Source of the DNA: Archegozetes longisetosus
Taxonomy: Eukaryota > Arthropoda > Arachnida > Sarcoptiformes > Trhypochthoniidae
Assembly: GCA_018873245.2 (NCBI GenBank)
Contig: JAEMBT020000002.1
Coordinates: forward strand, 10,204,001-10,268,000
DNA length: 64,000 nucleotides
Direction of reading: 5' to 3'
Positions within the stretch are counted from its first letter, which is position 1. Each line of letters starts with the position of its first letter. The notes under the pieces are model-generated. The model made no database searches and was not told where the DNA came from. It saw only the letters and a list, made by a program, of their open reading frames with translations. The translations under genes were made by a program, and so were the position numbers. This document shows positions 9,045 through 20,181 of this stretch, piece after piece.

Positions 9045-12000
9045 TTTATATTATTTTGATAGGAATGCCAAAGCATTTTTGAAGTGGTGTTTGTTATCGA
9101 TCAACATTTTGATACTAATTAATTAATTAGCGATTTGATTGATGCAGTGAGAAAGACAACTGAGTAAACTTTAAAATGATATACTACTATCAAGTATTCA
9201 TAAAACCTTAAAAATTTTAAAAATTAATGAAACTTAGTCCGCCGTTTTATTCCAATACCTTATTTATGTTGTTTAAAACCTCGTTTGAAAACGCCTTAAG
9301 TTAAAACTACATTCTGTCACCACAATTAGCAAAAATACAAACTTAGATGAAAACGATGTGGATTAGAAGTTATTTCTTTGGTGCAGCTCGCTAAGAAGTT
9401 CGGTTTGGGTCGGGTATCGAGAACTAGTCGCAACTTTAATCAGAGATGCACAATGATAAAGGCTGTAATATTTCTAGTGAAGCATCATCAGAAGGAATAC
9501 TATTATCCAAGTCTAAAGACAACGAAATTATTGTTCTTATATTGTTGGATCTTGTTCTGTCATTTAAGCAAACTGAACTAAACTTACATACTATCGAATT
9601 TAAAAGTAAGATCAAACTTTTAGATGTATACTTTTGTGTATAGCAAAGATCAATATAATGACAACATATAGTCCATACAGTCGATTAATTTAAGTGATAT
9701 ATAGTCAAGTATGTATTTTAAGTAAGTTTGACATTATTTTTGAATTTGATAGTATATAACAAGCTTCACGCCTATCACATGTTGCATATTTATGATCACA
9801 ATATTGACACTGCATTCATGTATTCAAATTGCTATTTATGTCATATATTGGTAGCTGAATTTGTAAATCGATGTGACTTTACACCTGATCGCAACAATAA
9901 GTTCAATACCGATGTATCAATTCTATATACATGGTTATAAATAGCGATTTAAATGCTGAGTGAAGTGCCGATACAGCAATCATCTACAAAAAACCAGTAG
10001 ATTAACGTGAAGTACAGCTAAATCTGTCTAACTTGAATGCGTGGTTAAGCCCATTAAAAAGAGAGAGAATAAGTCTTAACTTGTTGTAGATTTAATTGAT
10101 TTATCATAATCAATAATAATTACTGCTATTAAGAGGTATCTCCATCGCATGTTTATATTACATTCAAAAGTACTGATCACATGATGAAAACGATCTCAAG
10201 TTTTATTTCTTTGGTATGGCTACATATATTGATAATTATATTTATAATTAATAAGTCTCCGAATGGGGGTTTACAAATTTTCGAACTACTTTATTAAAAT
10301 AGGTCCTAACAGAAGCTTCTGTGAAAATTTTCTCAAATTTTTATCAACAATAAGTATTAGAAATGAGACTTTCAAAGTTTCAATTCTTCAGTTTTACTGA
10401 AAAAAATGCCGACCATCTGCTTAATAGAAAATCAGAGTTAATGATACGAAAATATGATGGAAACAAGAGACATTTTAGGTATTATTAGACTTTTTAAATT
10501 GTTTGATAATTGAGATGATTAAACCGTATCATTTGTTATTATAGATCCCAATTAACTGGTTAAGCCATTCTTAATTGGTTAAACACACCATTTTATCAAA
10601 CAAGAAATTTAATTTGGAAAAATTAAACCAGTATAAAAACCAATTTTTGAGAGTTACGCAGGAGGTTAGTAAGTGTAAGTTACACACTTTTTGTGAGGCA
10701 TTCACATGTTTTTGTTTGTGCGATCTATTATTAAAGTAATTATGTAGTTACATTTTCTAATTAGTGATAAGTAACTAAAAATATAGATTTATTTGTAATA
10801 ATTTTGTGATATATTTGAGATATATATAGTAAACAAAAAACTTTCAGCAGAAGATTGTATCTAAAAATATGCTAACCTAGGTTTCAAAAAAAATTAATTT
10901 CAACGAAGATATAGAAGATCATTTTTTATGTACTGGGTTTTGATTGTAAAATCTAATTAAATAAGTTATTTGACAAAATTTGAAAAACCAATAACACTAT
11001 TTTTTAAAATTCTCATCGACTAATTAAACACATCAGTAATATTAAAACAGTTAGCAGGGATCACTATTTATTTTATGCGTCATTGAACTTTTGGAATGTT
11101 TCGTTAGCAACTGGTGAGTGATGTTCCTTCCTAAAGCTTTGTTTATCAAATATGAATTTACAGAAATTTAGTCATCGGATGGTATAAAGTATGAGAATAG
11201 CTACTGAATAAATTTATAAATGCTTTCACTTAAATGAATATATCAGAAAATTTTATTCATATCTTTTTACATCTTAGTATTTTAGCTAAATTTTATTCGA
11301 AATAACATTATTTAGATTTTTCGAATCAATGGATGATTTTTAATCAGAGAGTAAGTGATACGCAAAAATTCATACCTGACCTGATTTAATGAACCGAAAA
11401 TTTCAGTACTTCAGAAAACTAGAAAACTTTTCAGACTAAGCTTTTTTCACAATATAATAACTCAAAAATGCCATTTACGATCTCAACTTATTCATTAATC
11501 TGTATTTGAATTGAAACACAGGTAAGTTATCAGCTGATACTTTACCTGACGATATAGGATCTTGAATAGTGCATTTTGGGATTCGAATTTATGTAATGAA
11601 TTATTTTTTTCAATTACTTCAAATTACTGTCATGCCGTTTCGTCTCGAACTCCATAACCCAAACACAACGAGGGGCTAAGAATACTTACTAATCTTAAGT
11701 TCTCAAACCAATATTTACTGCATTCTCAATAATATTAACCTGTGTTTGGTTATCTTTTATTTTATTATAAAAAAATATGAGAAAGAATTGAGATGTAAAA
11801 GAATGAAAAGTACAATAATTAATTAGTTTGTAATAGAAAATAACGTTTTTGCTCCGCTTTCCTTATATTTTGCAGAAATTTTCTTAGGCAGCAGCAATTT
11901 GGACATTAATAGAATTTTAACAGTTTTAAGCATTTTCATATAAAAAATATATAATTCACAAATATTTTAACACTTTTCTATATTGATAAAAGGTTTAAAA

Positions 12001-12190
12001 ATGAACTGTTCACTACAAGGCACTCCACCCAAAGACTCTTCAAAAGAATTTTAACATGATTTTTCAACTACAGAATATATCTCATGATCTATAAGAAGAA
12101 ACTTGAATATAATCTGTGTTTAGCATAATATCGTATTCAATAGCGTAAAAATTAAAATTATTAGTAAAATCATTAAAAAAATTCACACAA
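9045..12190. other. AT-rich gene-free DNA
   Basis: Only short, low-complexity-leaning frames occur here (for example at 9378-9643 and 9728-9940), none with recognisable domains or splice structure. I see no gene. Confidence 0.5.
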
Positions 12191-12193
12191 AAG

Positions 12194-12290
12194 TAGTAGA
12201 TATGTGCTTCTGGACCTGAGCACTCCACCTGAGAAGGATTCTAGACCTGAATACTCTAACTTGAGAGAGATTCTAAGCCTAAAGCTTATG
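12194..12290. repeat. Left flanking direct repeat of second Polinton fragment, with minisatellite-like units
   Basis: The run TAGTAGATATGTGCTTCTGG followed by ACCTGAGCACTC is repeated in the same orientation at 14858-14893. Here it leads into degenerate units based on GATTCTAGACCTGAATACTC. Confidence 0.65.
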
Positions 12291-12366
12291 AGCTTCTTCG
12301 AGGTTATAATTTAGTTCACGATATTGTCTATACATAAAATTGATAGAAAATTAGCTCAATTGTTAA

Positions 12367-12822
12367 TCATTTTATTTTCCCCGAAATCAATGCATTTACA
12401 AGATTTTTTATTAACAAATCATTATTATTTATATCAAATGAGAATAGAGATAGAAAATCGCAGTAAGAATAACCTAATAGTCTTAGTTTTACATAAAGAA
12501 CACAATAGTGACCACAAGTTATGGATGTCAAACACTGTAAAGTCATTCTATTAAACCCCCAACCAAGTGGATAATTATCTTCCATATATATAGTGAATTC
12601 TTCATGAAGTGGTGGCAATCCGTATGAATCGAAATATTCTCCAGTACCATCCCCCTCAAAAATCATTGCAACCCAATGCTCCCCACCCTTATCTGAGGTG
12701 TCAGTGTTAGCAATTAGTGCTGATTTTTTTCCTCGTCTCACAGGCGGTAATAAATCTCTTACAAAAGTACCCACATATGATGTCTCATTGGATAAGAGAC
12801 TATTGACTAAAGTTGTATCCAT
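12367..12822 (-). CDS. Adenain-type protease of second Polinton fragment
   Basis: A 151-residue frame directly after the capsid gene. GEHWVAMIFEGDG, YFDSYGLPPLH and TCGHYCVLYVKLRLLGYSY match the His, acidic and Cys regions of the protease at 7579-8013. It is slightly longer at the C-terminus than its relative. Confidence 0.82.
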   Translation of the reverse strand: MDTTLVNSLLSNETSYVGTFVRDLLPPVRRGKKSALIANTDTSDKGGEHWVAMIFEGDGTGEYFDSYGLPPLHEEFTIYMEDNYPLGWGFNRMTLQCLTSITCGHYCVLYVKLRLLGYSYCDFLSLFSFDINNNDLLIKNLVNALISGKIK

Positions 12823-13932
12823 TTAATGGAAATCTAGAATAGCATTTCTATCTTCTGGTATCATAATTAAATTATCAAATTCTGAATAAGTGAGAACATT
12901 TATTGTTTCCTGGAGTGGTTTCTTAAAATGAACTTCGATACGCATTGTGCCGTGATTAATAGGACTTATATGACTATCAATATCACACCCATCAGATTGA
13001 TCTAGGGAGAAATTGAAACCAAAAATAGTTCTTCCTTTAGCCCATTCAGCTAGAGATATGATCATATGGCTATCAGTTGATATTTGATTAAGAGCACTGT
13101 AAAGCTCCAAATACTCTCTAGAATATATTCCATTGTCAAAGTCTGATTGAAAGCCTCTTCTTGGACACTGAATACTATTTTGGAAGCAAGCTATGAAATT
13201 CAAGTCATAATGATGAAAATAATAGGGATTCCTTTTAAAAGAACCATTCAAACTCTCATTGGAGACAAAGAATATCAAGCATATTCTCGGTAGCTGTCCA
13301 TTAATTACATTTTCAAGTGAAGTATTTAGAGTACCAGCATTAATTGTTGTAGTCACTGGAGATCTTGTTATAGGATATCTAGCAGGAGTTATTTCTAGAG
13401 CTTTATGATGTGCAAACACAATATCTTGACTGACTCTAGCTCTAGAGAGATTGAGTGAGACTTCAATAAATTCGGTCCTCGGAACAATTTTATCATCAGA
13501 GCACATCATGTAAAATTCGACAGGATTTGGCACCAATTTAACTCTTATTTTGCAGCCACCAAGTATAACCAGTCTTTGGAATGCTGTATCTAAGTTCAGT
13601 TTGCCATAAAGGTCATAAATTCTTCCTATTGAAATTTCTTTGTCTTTGCCGGGCAATACGCAGCTAGGGCTAACATGCTTTATATATTTCGTTCTCATCG
13701 TATTAGGCTTGTGTGGAGTATCCCACAATTCATCACTAAACCATCCTGCACCGGATTGAAAAGACTTTTTAGAATCGTCACTGGATCCAATCATTGTTTC
13801 AATATAAGATTTTATAGAATAAGTTTGTAAAGATGTTGTAATCTGTGTATCTTCAATGAAAAAGTCGACTTGTTGCCGCAGGGAATCCATAAAATTATTT
13901 ACAATAAAAACATTGTTCCAATCGTTTGACAC
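12823..13932 (-). CDS. Major capsid protein of second Polinton fragment (partial)
   Basis: A long frame homologous to the major capsid protein at 6217-7578: NDWNNVFIVNN, GWFSDELWDTPHKPN, ENVINGQLPRICL and EVHFKKPLQETINVL are shared landmarks. Additional N-terminal capsid sequence is recognisable toward 14170. Fossil copy. Confidence 0.82.
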   Translation of the reverse strand: MSNDWNNVFIVNNFMDSLRQQVDFFIEDTQITTSLQTYSIKSYIETMIGSSDDSKKSFQSGAGWFSDELWDTPHKPNTMRTKYIKHVSPSCVLPGKDKEISIGRIYDLYGKLNLDTAFQRLVILGGCKIRVKLVPNPVEFYMMCSDDKIVPRTEFIEVSLNLSRARVSQDIVFAHHKALEITPARYPITRSPVTTTINAGTLNTSLENVINGQLPRICLIFFVSNESLNGSFKRNPYYFHHYDLNFIACFQNSIQCPRRGFQSDFDNGIYSREYLELYSALNQISTDSHMIISLAEWAKGRTIFGFNFSLDQSDGCDIDSHISPINHGTMRIEVHFKKPLQETINVLTYSEFDNLIMIPEDRNAILDFH

Positions 13933-14169
13933 TACTTCCGACCTATCTGTCTTTGAAAGGATTATTCTCAGTTGAACGTTTAAAAGTATTTCCTTCAGAA
14001 TGCAGATGTTGGAATCACAAATTCAATATGTCCACCAGAATTTAATGCACTTATCCGTCTATGATCAGTTTGAATTGTAGACTCTACTGATATTTGTACA
14101 CTAGTCAATGTATACAAATCAATTTCTGGTAATGTAACAACAGGCGATGCTTCACTTACAATAGACATT

Positions 14170-14846
14170 ATTCAAATAAAGACAATTTCGATGTCTTATT
14201 TCTTTTGAGATTTCTTTTTTCGAGAGCTTTGCGACCTTCTGGCAATGCTCGCAGTTGTAACAATGAAGGCTTTCTTCTTTTGACGCTCTTTATATTCGCT
14301 ATCCGTTTCCGAGCACTTTCCTCTTTCTGCCAGGCCCACTCTGTCTAAAGTTTCGCACTTTTACTAATGCATCTTCTGCGATATCTAGACCTGTGTTTTT
14401 AAGTTTCTTCTTCATTGCTGTCTTGAAATTGCCTCCTTGAAGTAAATCTGTACCAATATTTATACCTGTATTTAAATCTTTTTTTACCGAAATATTTGAG
14501 GATAGGCATAACAGCTCCAGAAAGGAGGCGAGCGAAAAAAACTATGCCCTTTTTGGTATCTTACTCCAGAACATCCTGCTACGCCAGATCCAGCTTGGTT
14601 AACGTAATAAGTTGTGAAGGGATTTGAGCCAATCTTTTGGTCTTTTACGGAAGTAGAGTGTCACAGTTGAACGGCCAAAATCAAATGGTATAGTTTCCCG
14701 GTGTCGTCTTTTATATCTATTTTAATGGTATCAAATTCATGACTAACAATTGAATGGTAAAAAGGTTCGAGGAAACGCAAAAGGCATTCTTCACCAAATT
14801 TAATTTTCTGAGGGATTTCCACCTGACGTAATAAATTAGTCTGCAT
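14170..14846 (-). mobile_element. Core-like region and penton end of second Polinton fragment
   Basis: Minus-strand sequence upstream of the capsid gene contains a degraded basic core-like region and, at 14661-14846, the C-terminal part of a penton homologue (LLRQVEIPQKIKFGEECLLR, compare KLLRKVEIPKRAKFGDQCVI in the first element). Fossil. Confidence 0.65.
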
Positions 14847-14857
14847 ATTCCCAATAG

Positions 14858-14905
14858 TAGTAGATATGTGCTTCTGGACCTGAGCACTCTAGACCTGAGA
14901 GGATC
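14858..14905. repeat. Right flanking direct repeat of second Polinton fragment
   Basis: Same-orientation copy of the 12194 repeat (TAGTAGATATGTGCTTCTGG, ACCTGAGCACTC), continuing with TAGACCTGAGAGG. Together the two copies bracket the Polinton remnant. Confidence 0.65.
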
Positions 14906-15446
14906 AATTTGTTATAGTGATTAATAGTAAATATTCTATCCCTGTCTCTATTTGCTTCATAGAAAGCGCCAATTACTTTTTGTCTCCTGTTTTTTAATTA
15001 ATACATATTTTGTTTGAAAGGCAATCTCAAAGAATAAAAATATGTAAACAACAACTAGCTGAATCTAAGATACAGTTTAACACATGATTTTTTCAAATAA
15101 CTCACAGATAGCTGTGTTTTAAATAGCTTTATTCATTCATAATAGTGTTCGCACGTTATATAATGCGTGTTATGTATTTTTATATAGTATCGTGTTCTAA
15201 ATTGCTATATAGTGTGCTATATAATGTTGTATTTTGTATTACTATATAATGCATTATATAATTTTGTGAGTATAACGTACAATAAGTAGAACATTTCTAT
15301 GTAAAATGATACCAAAGCATAAAAAAGTGGTATCCCCAAGTCCCTTATTACAGTAATGCTAAAAAGTGAAACTGCACAACAATGTAAATAAAAAAATCTT
15401 TGAGTACAACTGAATCTCAACTCTGTTTAGCCACTTTGTTGTTAAG
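14906..15446. other. Gene-free stretch with TATATAATGC-type degenerate repeats
   Basis: Between about 15150 and 15270 several loosely repeated units containing TATATAATGC, TATATAGT and TTGTATT occur, roughly 40 bases apart. Nothing coding was recognised. Confidence 0.4.
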
Positions 15447-16205
15447 ATGGCTGCAAGACAGGTAGACTTGAAAAAAGCTACATTAAGAAGTTACATGACG
15501 CATTTGCTGCATCTAAAGGGAAGATGGACATGATGACCGATCGTATCAAGTCTATACGAAAGAACTGGAGTAAGTACATTATTTAGTGCTTTTTAGAAAT
15601 CTTTCTAATACTCTTTTTTCTTTTTTCCAGAGATCATGTATGAAGAAATGGAGAGCCTGTGGCCTGAAGGACTAGATGGTTGGATGCCTGACGAAGAGAG
15701 ATTAAGGAAATGTCTTTTCATGACGGCTCTCCCAAAACCGTATGAAGGTACAACTGAAGTTTTAACAGTAAGTTTAGTTTTTTTTTAATTTTCTCAAAAC
15801 TTTTCTAATGCACTTTTATGTAATTTTTTAGGAAAAACAAACGTTAGAACGGCAGCTTAGGGAAGCGGAAACATCAGAGCTCCGAAGGAAAAACAAAAAA
15901 AATGACTTCCTGTAAGCAGAGAAAGTAAAAAATCAAAAACTAGCTCGGAAAGAAGAGAACTTGCGTCAATTGGTAAAGTAACGTTTTTATCTTTATTTTA
16001 AAGATTCAGAACGCTAATTCTTCTATTTCTTCAACAGCTGTGACCAATCGATTGTCAGTTCCATCAGTTAGTGTAACAGTCAGCCATTGGGTTCCGGCGG
16101 TGACGGAAGTGCAGAACCTGCATCAATTGGTAAAATAACATTTTTATCTTTGTTTTTAAGACTTGGAACACTAATTGTTGTACTTCTTCAGCAGGTGTGA
16201 CCAAT
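15447..16205 (+). pseudogene. Unrecognised spliced coiled-coil gene relic
   Basis: Three or four exon-like blocks with good splice sites are visible. Block 1 ends at 15569 before GTAAGT. Block 2 is 15631-15767 (acceptor TTTTTTCCAG, donor GTAAGT). Block 3 is 15832-15972 (acceptor ATTTTTTAG), and a further block starts at about 16038. Blocks 1-3 join in phase and read MMTDRIKSIRKNW, then MYEEMESLWPEGLDGWMPDE, then a Glu/Lys/Arg-rich coiled coil (LERQLREAETSELRRKNKK). The ATG at 15447 is out of frame with the rest of block 1, and block 3 has an in-frame TAA after NDFL with coiled-coil sequence continuing beyond, so it is probably a decayed host gene. I do not recognise the family. Confidence 0.5.
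15961..16205 (+). repeat. Tandem duplication of an intron and its exon edges
   Basis: About 85-90 bases from CAATTGGTAAAGTAACGTTT to CAGCTGTGACCAATC (15966-16050) are repeated as CAATTGGTAAAATAACATTT to GCAGGTGTGACCAATC (16121-16205). The unit holds a complete small intron with donor and acceptor. Confidence 0.7.
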
Positions 16206-18955
16206 CAAAATAAAGATTAACAATTCCCATCTCATCCAATTTGAACTGAATAGGGGATGAGTTCAACATAATGATTTTTAGATTAATCCTGATTTATCTT
16301 TCAATTGTATCCCCACTCCATAAGCAGTCACACCTCCAGGTGAATAGCCAATCGATTTCTAGTTAGATTGAATATCGGGAAATTTTTCTTTCATCAAAAC
16401 CAAATAATACTAAGCTATTGCTATTGCCTCCAATCTATCGCATTCTTGTGTCCAATTAAGACCAATCACAGGTCTGCTTAAACTTTCAGCAATTGGTTTG
16501 AATAAACCATAGGTTCCGCCACTTAACGGTACATAAAATATTGGCTCTTGTACTGATATAGAATTAAAAAATTTTATGCTTTCGTTCAGAAAATTGAAAA
16601 ATAGAATCGAGTCTAGAAATTGAAAGATTTGAATAGATAAAATTTCCAGAGCTTATCTCTTTTATATTATTGATTGGTAGATCATGAATTTCTTGAGCGT
16701 TCAAAACTAAATCGAAGTCTCTCTCAATTATTTACTAGATTTCTACTACCATTAGAGAATCCATCCCTAAATCAACTAATTTTTTGTTTTGATCTAAATC
16801 CTTCTAGTCCTCAATATCTTAGGTATGTGCCACCGATACCATAAGATCCTGTTTACCACCAATAGATTTGTGTTAAATTCTGATTCTACAGAACTCAAAC
16901 AAATATTCTGATTGAAGAAAACGATCCAAAACTGCTAAACAAGAATAATTCGTTAAGTTTCAGTTCCAAATATACTAATCTCATGTTCTGACATATTATT
17001 GACGACAGCCGACATCTCCAACAGCTCCCCACTGAATAGCTAATCCATGAATATCATCCAATTGCCTTAAGTCACAAATTCTTTCCATCACTGAATTAGT
17101 AAATTCATAATTAGTTTGATCCGCATTTCCACGAGATGAATTATCAGAAGAAAATATGACAAAATGATCGGTTTTACTATATATTTCACGCGTAATTGAA
17201 TCCAAATTAATCAAAGCATTTGATTTCGGATCAAAAAACTATTTTGAATGATTATGAAGTTTGATTCTCAAAGAGAGCATCACATAATACTAACGAAAAT
17301 TTAATTATTCCACCAACAGGTCCAAAACTTGAAGCCCCTTATAAAAAACTTTGGGTACTTTTCAATGTGAATAAGTCTTATGCTGAATCTTAACATTTAC
17401 TCCAAGTTTTCCAAAATGTTTGAGTCCTGAATGTTGATCTCCTGAGCTTTTTAGGATCATTTATTGAGTTCAGAATCAATATTTTCGCACCTTTTTCTAT
17501 CATCAAATTCGCTAATTCTAAACCCATTTCTCCCAGACCACCTGTAATTATATAATTCATATTTGGATAAAAAGCACTTCTGAGAATGGCTAACATTTTA
17601 AATAGTTTCGTCAACCAGTCATCATTTTGTTGATCTCTAATTTTAATCAAAACTTTTCCGACATGTTTACCGCTGACCATAAAGCGAAATGCTCTTTTCA
17701 TATTGGCTTACCTCGAAAACTGATCGATTCAATGGTCTGACGACTCCGTCTCTGATGTTCTCTTCAATCATATCCCTAATCAAATCTTTTTGTTTTATAT
17801 TAAGTGGTGGAATATTGTCTGTTCTTGAGAACAATGTGTCCAAAAATAGCCTATGAAATGTCTTATTTCTGAGTAAATGAGAAATATCTGTTAGAAAACT
17901 GCAAAATAAATGCCTTTTAGATAAGTTAAACCAATCCGTAGTATATATTCGTATAATCAGTATAAAAATATTTTTTTCTCTTATATTTTCATGCATTTCA
18001 AACTTAATATTATTAAATGATAATTGAACTGTTATTGAAATGTAATTCAATTAAAAGAAAATCACAGATTATATTGCATACACTTACCCTTTATCAGCAA
18101 AAATTTAAAAGTTAATGATTTATGAGAAAACTTACTGAGAATATTATTTTCTGCTAAATCTTATTTTCCGATCTCAAAAAAGCGTTCATTATTCCCCAGA
18201 AACTCAAGACTTGCCTGAAGTTTCCTCTCAGATAACGAATTGAGTACAATATCAACTCCTAATCCACTAGTTTCTGACATATGTGTTTTGAAATTTAAAT
18301 CACGAGAACTAAAATTCCAATCAGCAAGTTTCTCTTCAGATCCAACTGTTAGTATATGTTCTTATCATTGTTATTATATTTGCTAATTTGCATATTATAA
18401 ATAAATTATAAGGTAAGTTATATCTCGATTTTTGTTTATAGTTATGAGAAATAGGGTGAGTGATCTAGCGATAGAAAGTAAGAGAGACATTACAAAATCA
18501 AGATATAATTTACCTTACTAATATATTCAAGTTGTAATGAAATTTATGCTATAATTAATTTATTTTGGTCTGCTCTCAAAGAAAATTATACAAAATTTAA
18601 GATTAAACTCTCAGTTACAAAAACTACATTAGCATCATGATTATCAAATCACTTTTTCATTGGGAAAATCGAGCTAAGTAAACACACTTCTGTAATTGCA
18701 ATGAGCGCTTCTTCACTTCCTCGTTGCAATTCTTGCGTGGTACGTGGAGATGAACTTTGTTGAAATACACTCAATCACTCTTACTAAATCAGAACGACAT
18801 ACACGGTAACAAATGAAACAATAACTTAAGAATTATTGAAACAAAGACTTTATTTAAGATAAAATATTATACAAAATAAGATTGAAATAGATATACATAT
18901 TATAAGTATAAAGAAAATGTCTCCGAGTCCTGATTTTGGACTTGAATATTATTTT

Positions 18956-19137
18956 GGGGATACTTTAGAATACGCCACCGCTAGAATCTTAATAAAATCG
19001 AGCTCAACAGGGGTTTTAGAGGTGGAGGAATCCATTTGAGCTGGTCCCGGATGTCGGAAATCAATACTTCCGGTGAAATTTGAATTTTAAATTTTCTATA
19101 TATACTGCGATTTTTAAGTGTTTTGTGAGGTTAACCG
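18956..19137. repeat. Left terminal inverted repeat of the Fanzor-bearing transposon
   Basis: About 180 bases matching the inverse of 23985-24163, with shared blocks such as TAGAATCTTAATAAAAT, GGTCCCGGATGTCGGAAATC and TTTTGTGAG. It lies 84 bases beyond the Fanzor stop codon. Confidence 0.82.
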
Positions 19138-19238
19138 TTTACAGACCACATTAGAAGTCTACAACAGCTACAAAAGGTACCAAATACCCATTAACAAGAG
19201 AGCAGTCAACACATAAAACGTCAACTTTCTCTTAAGAT

Positions 19239-19265
19239 GTTAACAGGAACTACTCCTGTTCTAAC
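19239..19265 (-). ncRNA. Hairpin at the Fanzor 3' end, candidate part of a guide-RNA scaffold
   Basis: GTTAACAGGA and TCCTGTTCTAAC pair around a five-base loop, with one two-base bulge. The hairpin overlaps the last codons of the Fanzor frame and faces the transposon terminus. In TnpB and Fanzor systems the guide RNA derives from the 3' end of the nuclease gene and the adjoining transposon end. That link is inference here. Confidence 0.35.
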
Positions 19266-19544
19266 ATAAGACAATGATTTATATAATATATTTCTGGCTG
19301 CGTTTATGTCACGATTCCACACTTTTTTACTATTTGGGCAAACTTGAAAACGATGTGGAGACTGTGATGTTTTGCACACTTCATAACAGTTTGAACACAA
19401 TTTGGTCGTTCTGTACTCATCAGTCAAATACACCACACAATGTTCTCTTCTCCTCAACAAGGCTTCATATAACTTTTTCAGTGGTGTCTTCACGTATCCT
19501 TTGATGAATGCAGGCACTTTGCCATTCCCATACGCAATAAATGT

Positions 19545-19710
19545 TTTCTTATTATTGTTATTATCATTGTCACGATCATTATTACTCTTCTCCTTCTCCT
19601 TCTCCTTCTTTTCCCTCTTCTTCTTTTTCTTCTCCCTCTTTTTCTTCTTCCTCTTATTCTCCTCCTTCCTCTTCTTCCTCTTCCTCTTCCTCTTCTTTAT
19701 GCCTACTATT
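19545..19710 (-). repeat. Purine-rich low-complexity tract coding for a Lys/Arg/Glu run inside Fanzor copy 1
   Basis: On the minus strand an AAG/GAA/AGG-rich tract gives about 50 residues of KRKRKRKK and EKKEKEKEK type, followed by an Asp/Asn-rich run, between the RuvC-I and RuvC-II parts of the Fanzor frame. Simple-sequence expansion within the gene. Confidence 0.8.
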
Positions 19711-20123
19711 TGATTGGCTTTTCGATCCAAAACTTTTTGTGTCAAAATAATTTTGTCCCATTTCAACTTTGAAACAACTTTTCTCGTAAATGTCTGTTGT
19801 AGTTTTTCAAAGTGTTTCAAAGTGAATTCGGTGTACTTCGAGTAATCGTATCTTCTGCTGATCATAATTTTGGTATCTTGTTCGATTTTTTTCGCGATCT
19901 TTTCTGTCGGTGGTTATGATATCTTCTGTCAATGATTGTAACTTCTTCTTTCGCTAGAACTGTTTTGTGTCGAACCGAAATGATGAACTCTTGTAGAGAT
20001 GATTTTTTTCATCCTTGACCATACCAAACATATACCTCGCTCCAGGATCCAGACCAACAAAACTTGAAAATTCGCTATTCATTAGTTGAGTTCTCAAACT
20101 CTCAACTTGTTGTTTCGGGTTGG

Positions 20124-20126
<3 letters not shown>

Positions 20127-20178
<52 letters not shown>
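20127..20178. repeat. (TC)26 microsatellite inside Fanzor copy 1
   Basis: Twenty-six uninterrupted TC units; on the coding strand they read as Arg-Glu repeats between NVSVHTV and the RuvC-I block. The frame after it differs from the frame before it by one base, and repeat-length change is the simplest cause. Confidence 0.9.

Positions 20179-20181
<3 letters not shown>

Larger units (their letters stand above)
12360..14855 (-). mobile_element. Second Polinton fragment, older, minus strand
   Basis: Reading on the minus strand, the penton end, core-like region, major capsid protein and protease occur in the same order as in the element at the window start but diverged from it (roughly two thirds identical in the capsid by eye). 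Only this right-hand part remains; polymerase, ATPase and integrase are absent. It is broken, with several breaks concentrated in the penton/core side, and looks older than the first. Short direct repeats flank it at about 12194-12230 and 14858-14893. Confidence 0.85.

Noticed and set aside
9045-12190. Search for tRNA or small exons in the gene-poor stretch
   Set aside because: No cloverleaf-compatible A/B box pair or spliceable frame was convincing by eye.
19402-19750. Plus-strand Leu/Ser/Phe-rich frames
   Set aside because: They are shadows of the purine-rich low-complexity tract in the minus-strand Fanzor gene.
20127-20178. (TC)n as a CRISPR-like or regulatory array
   Set aside because: Plain dinucleotide microsatellite with no spacers.
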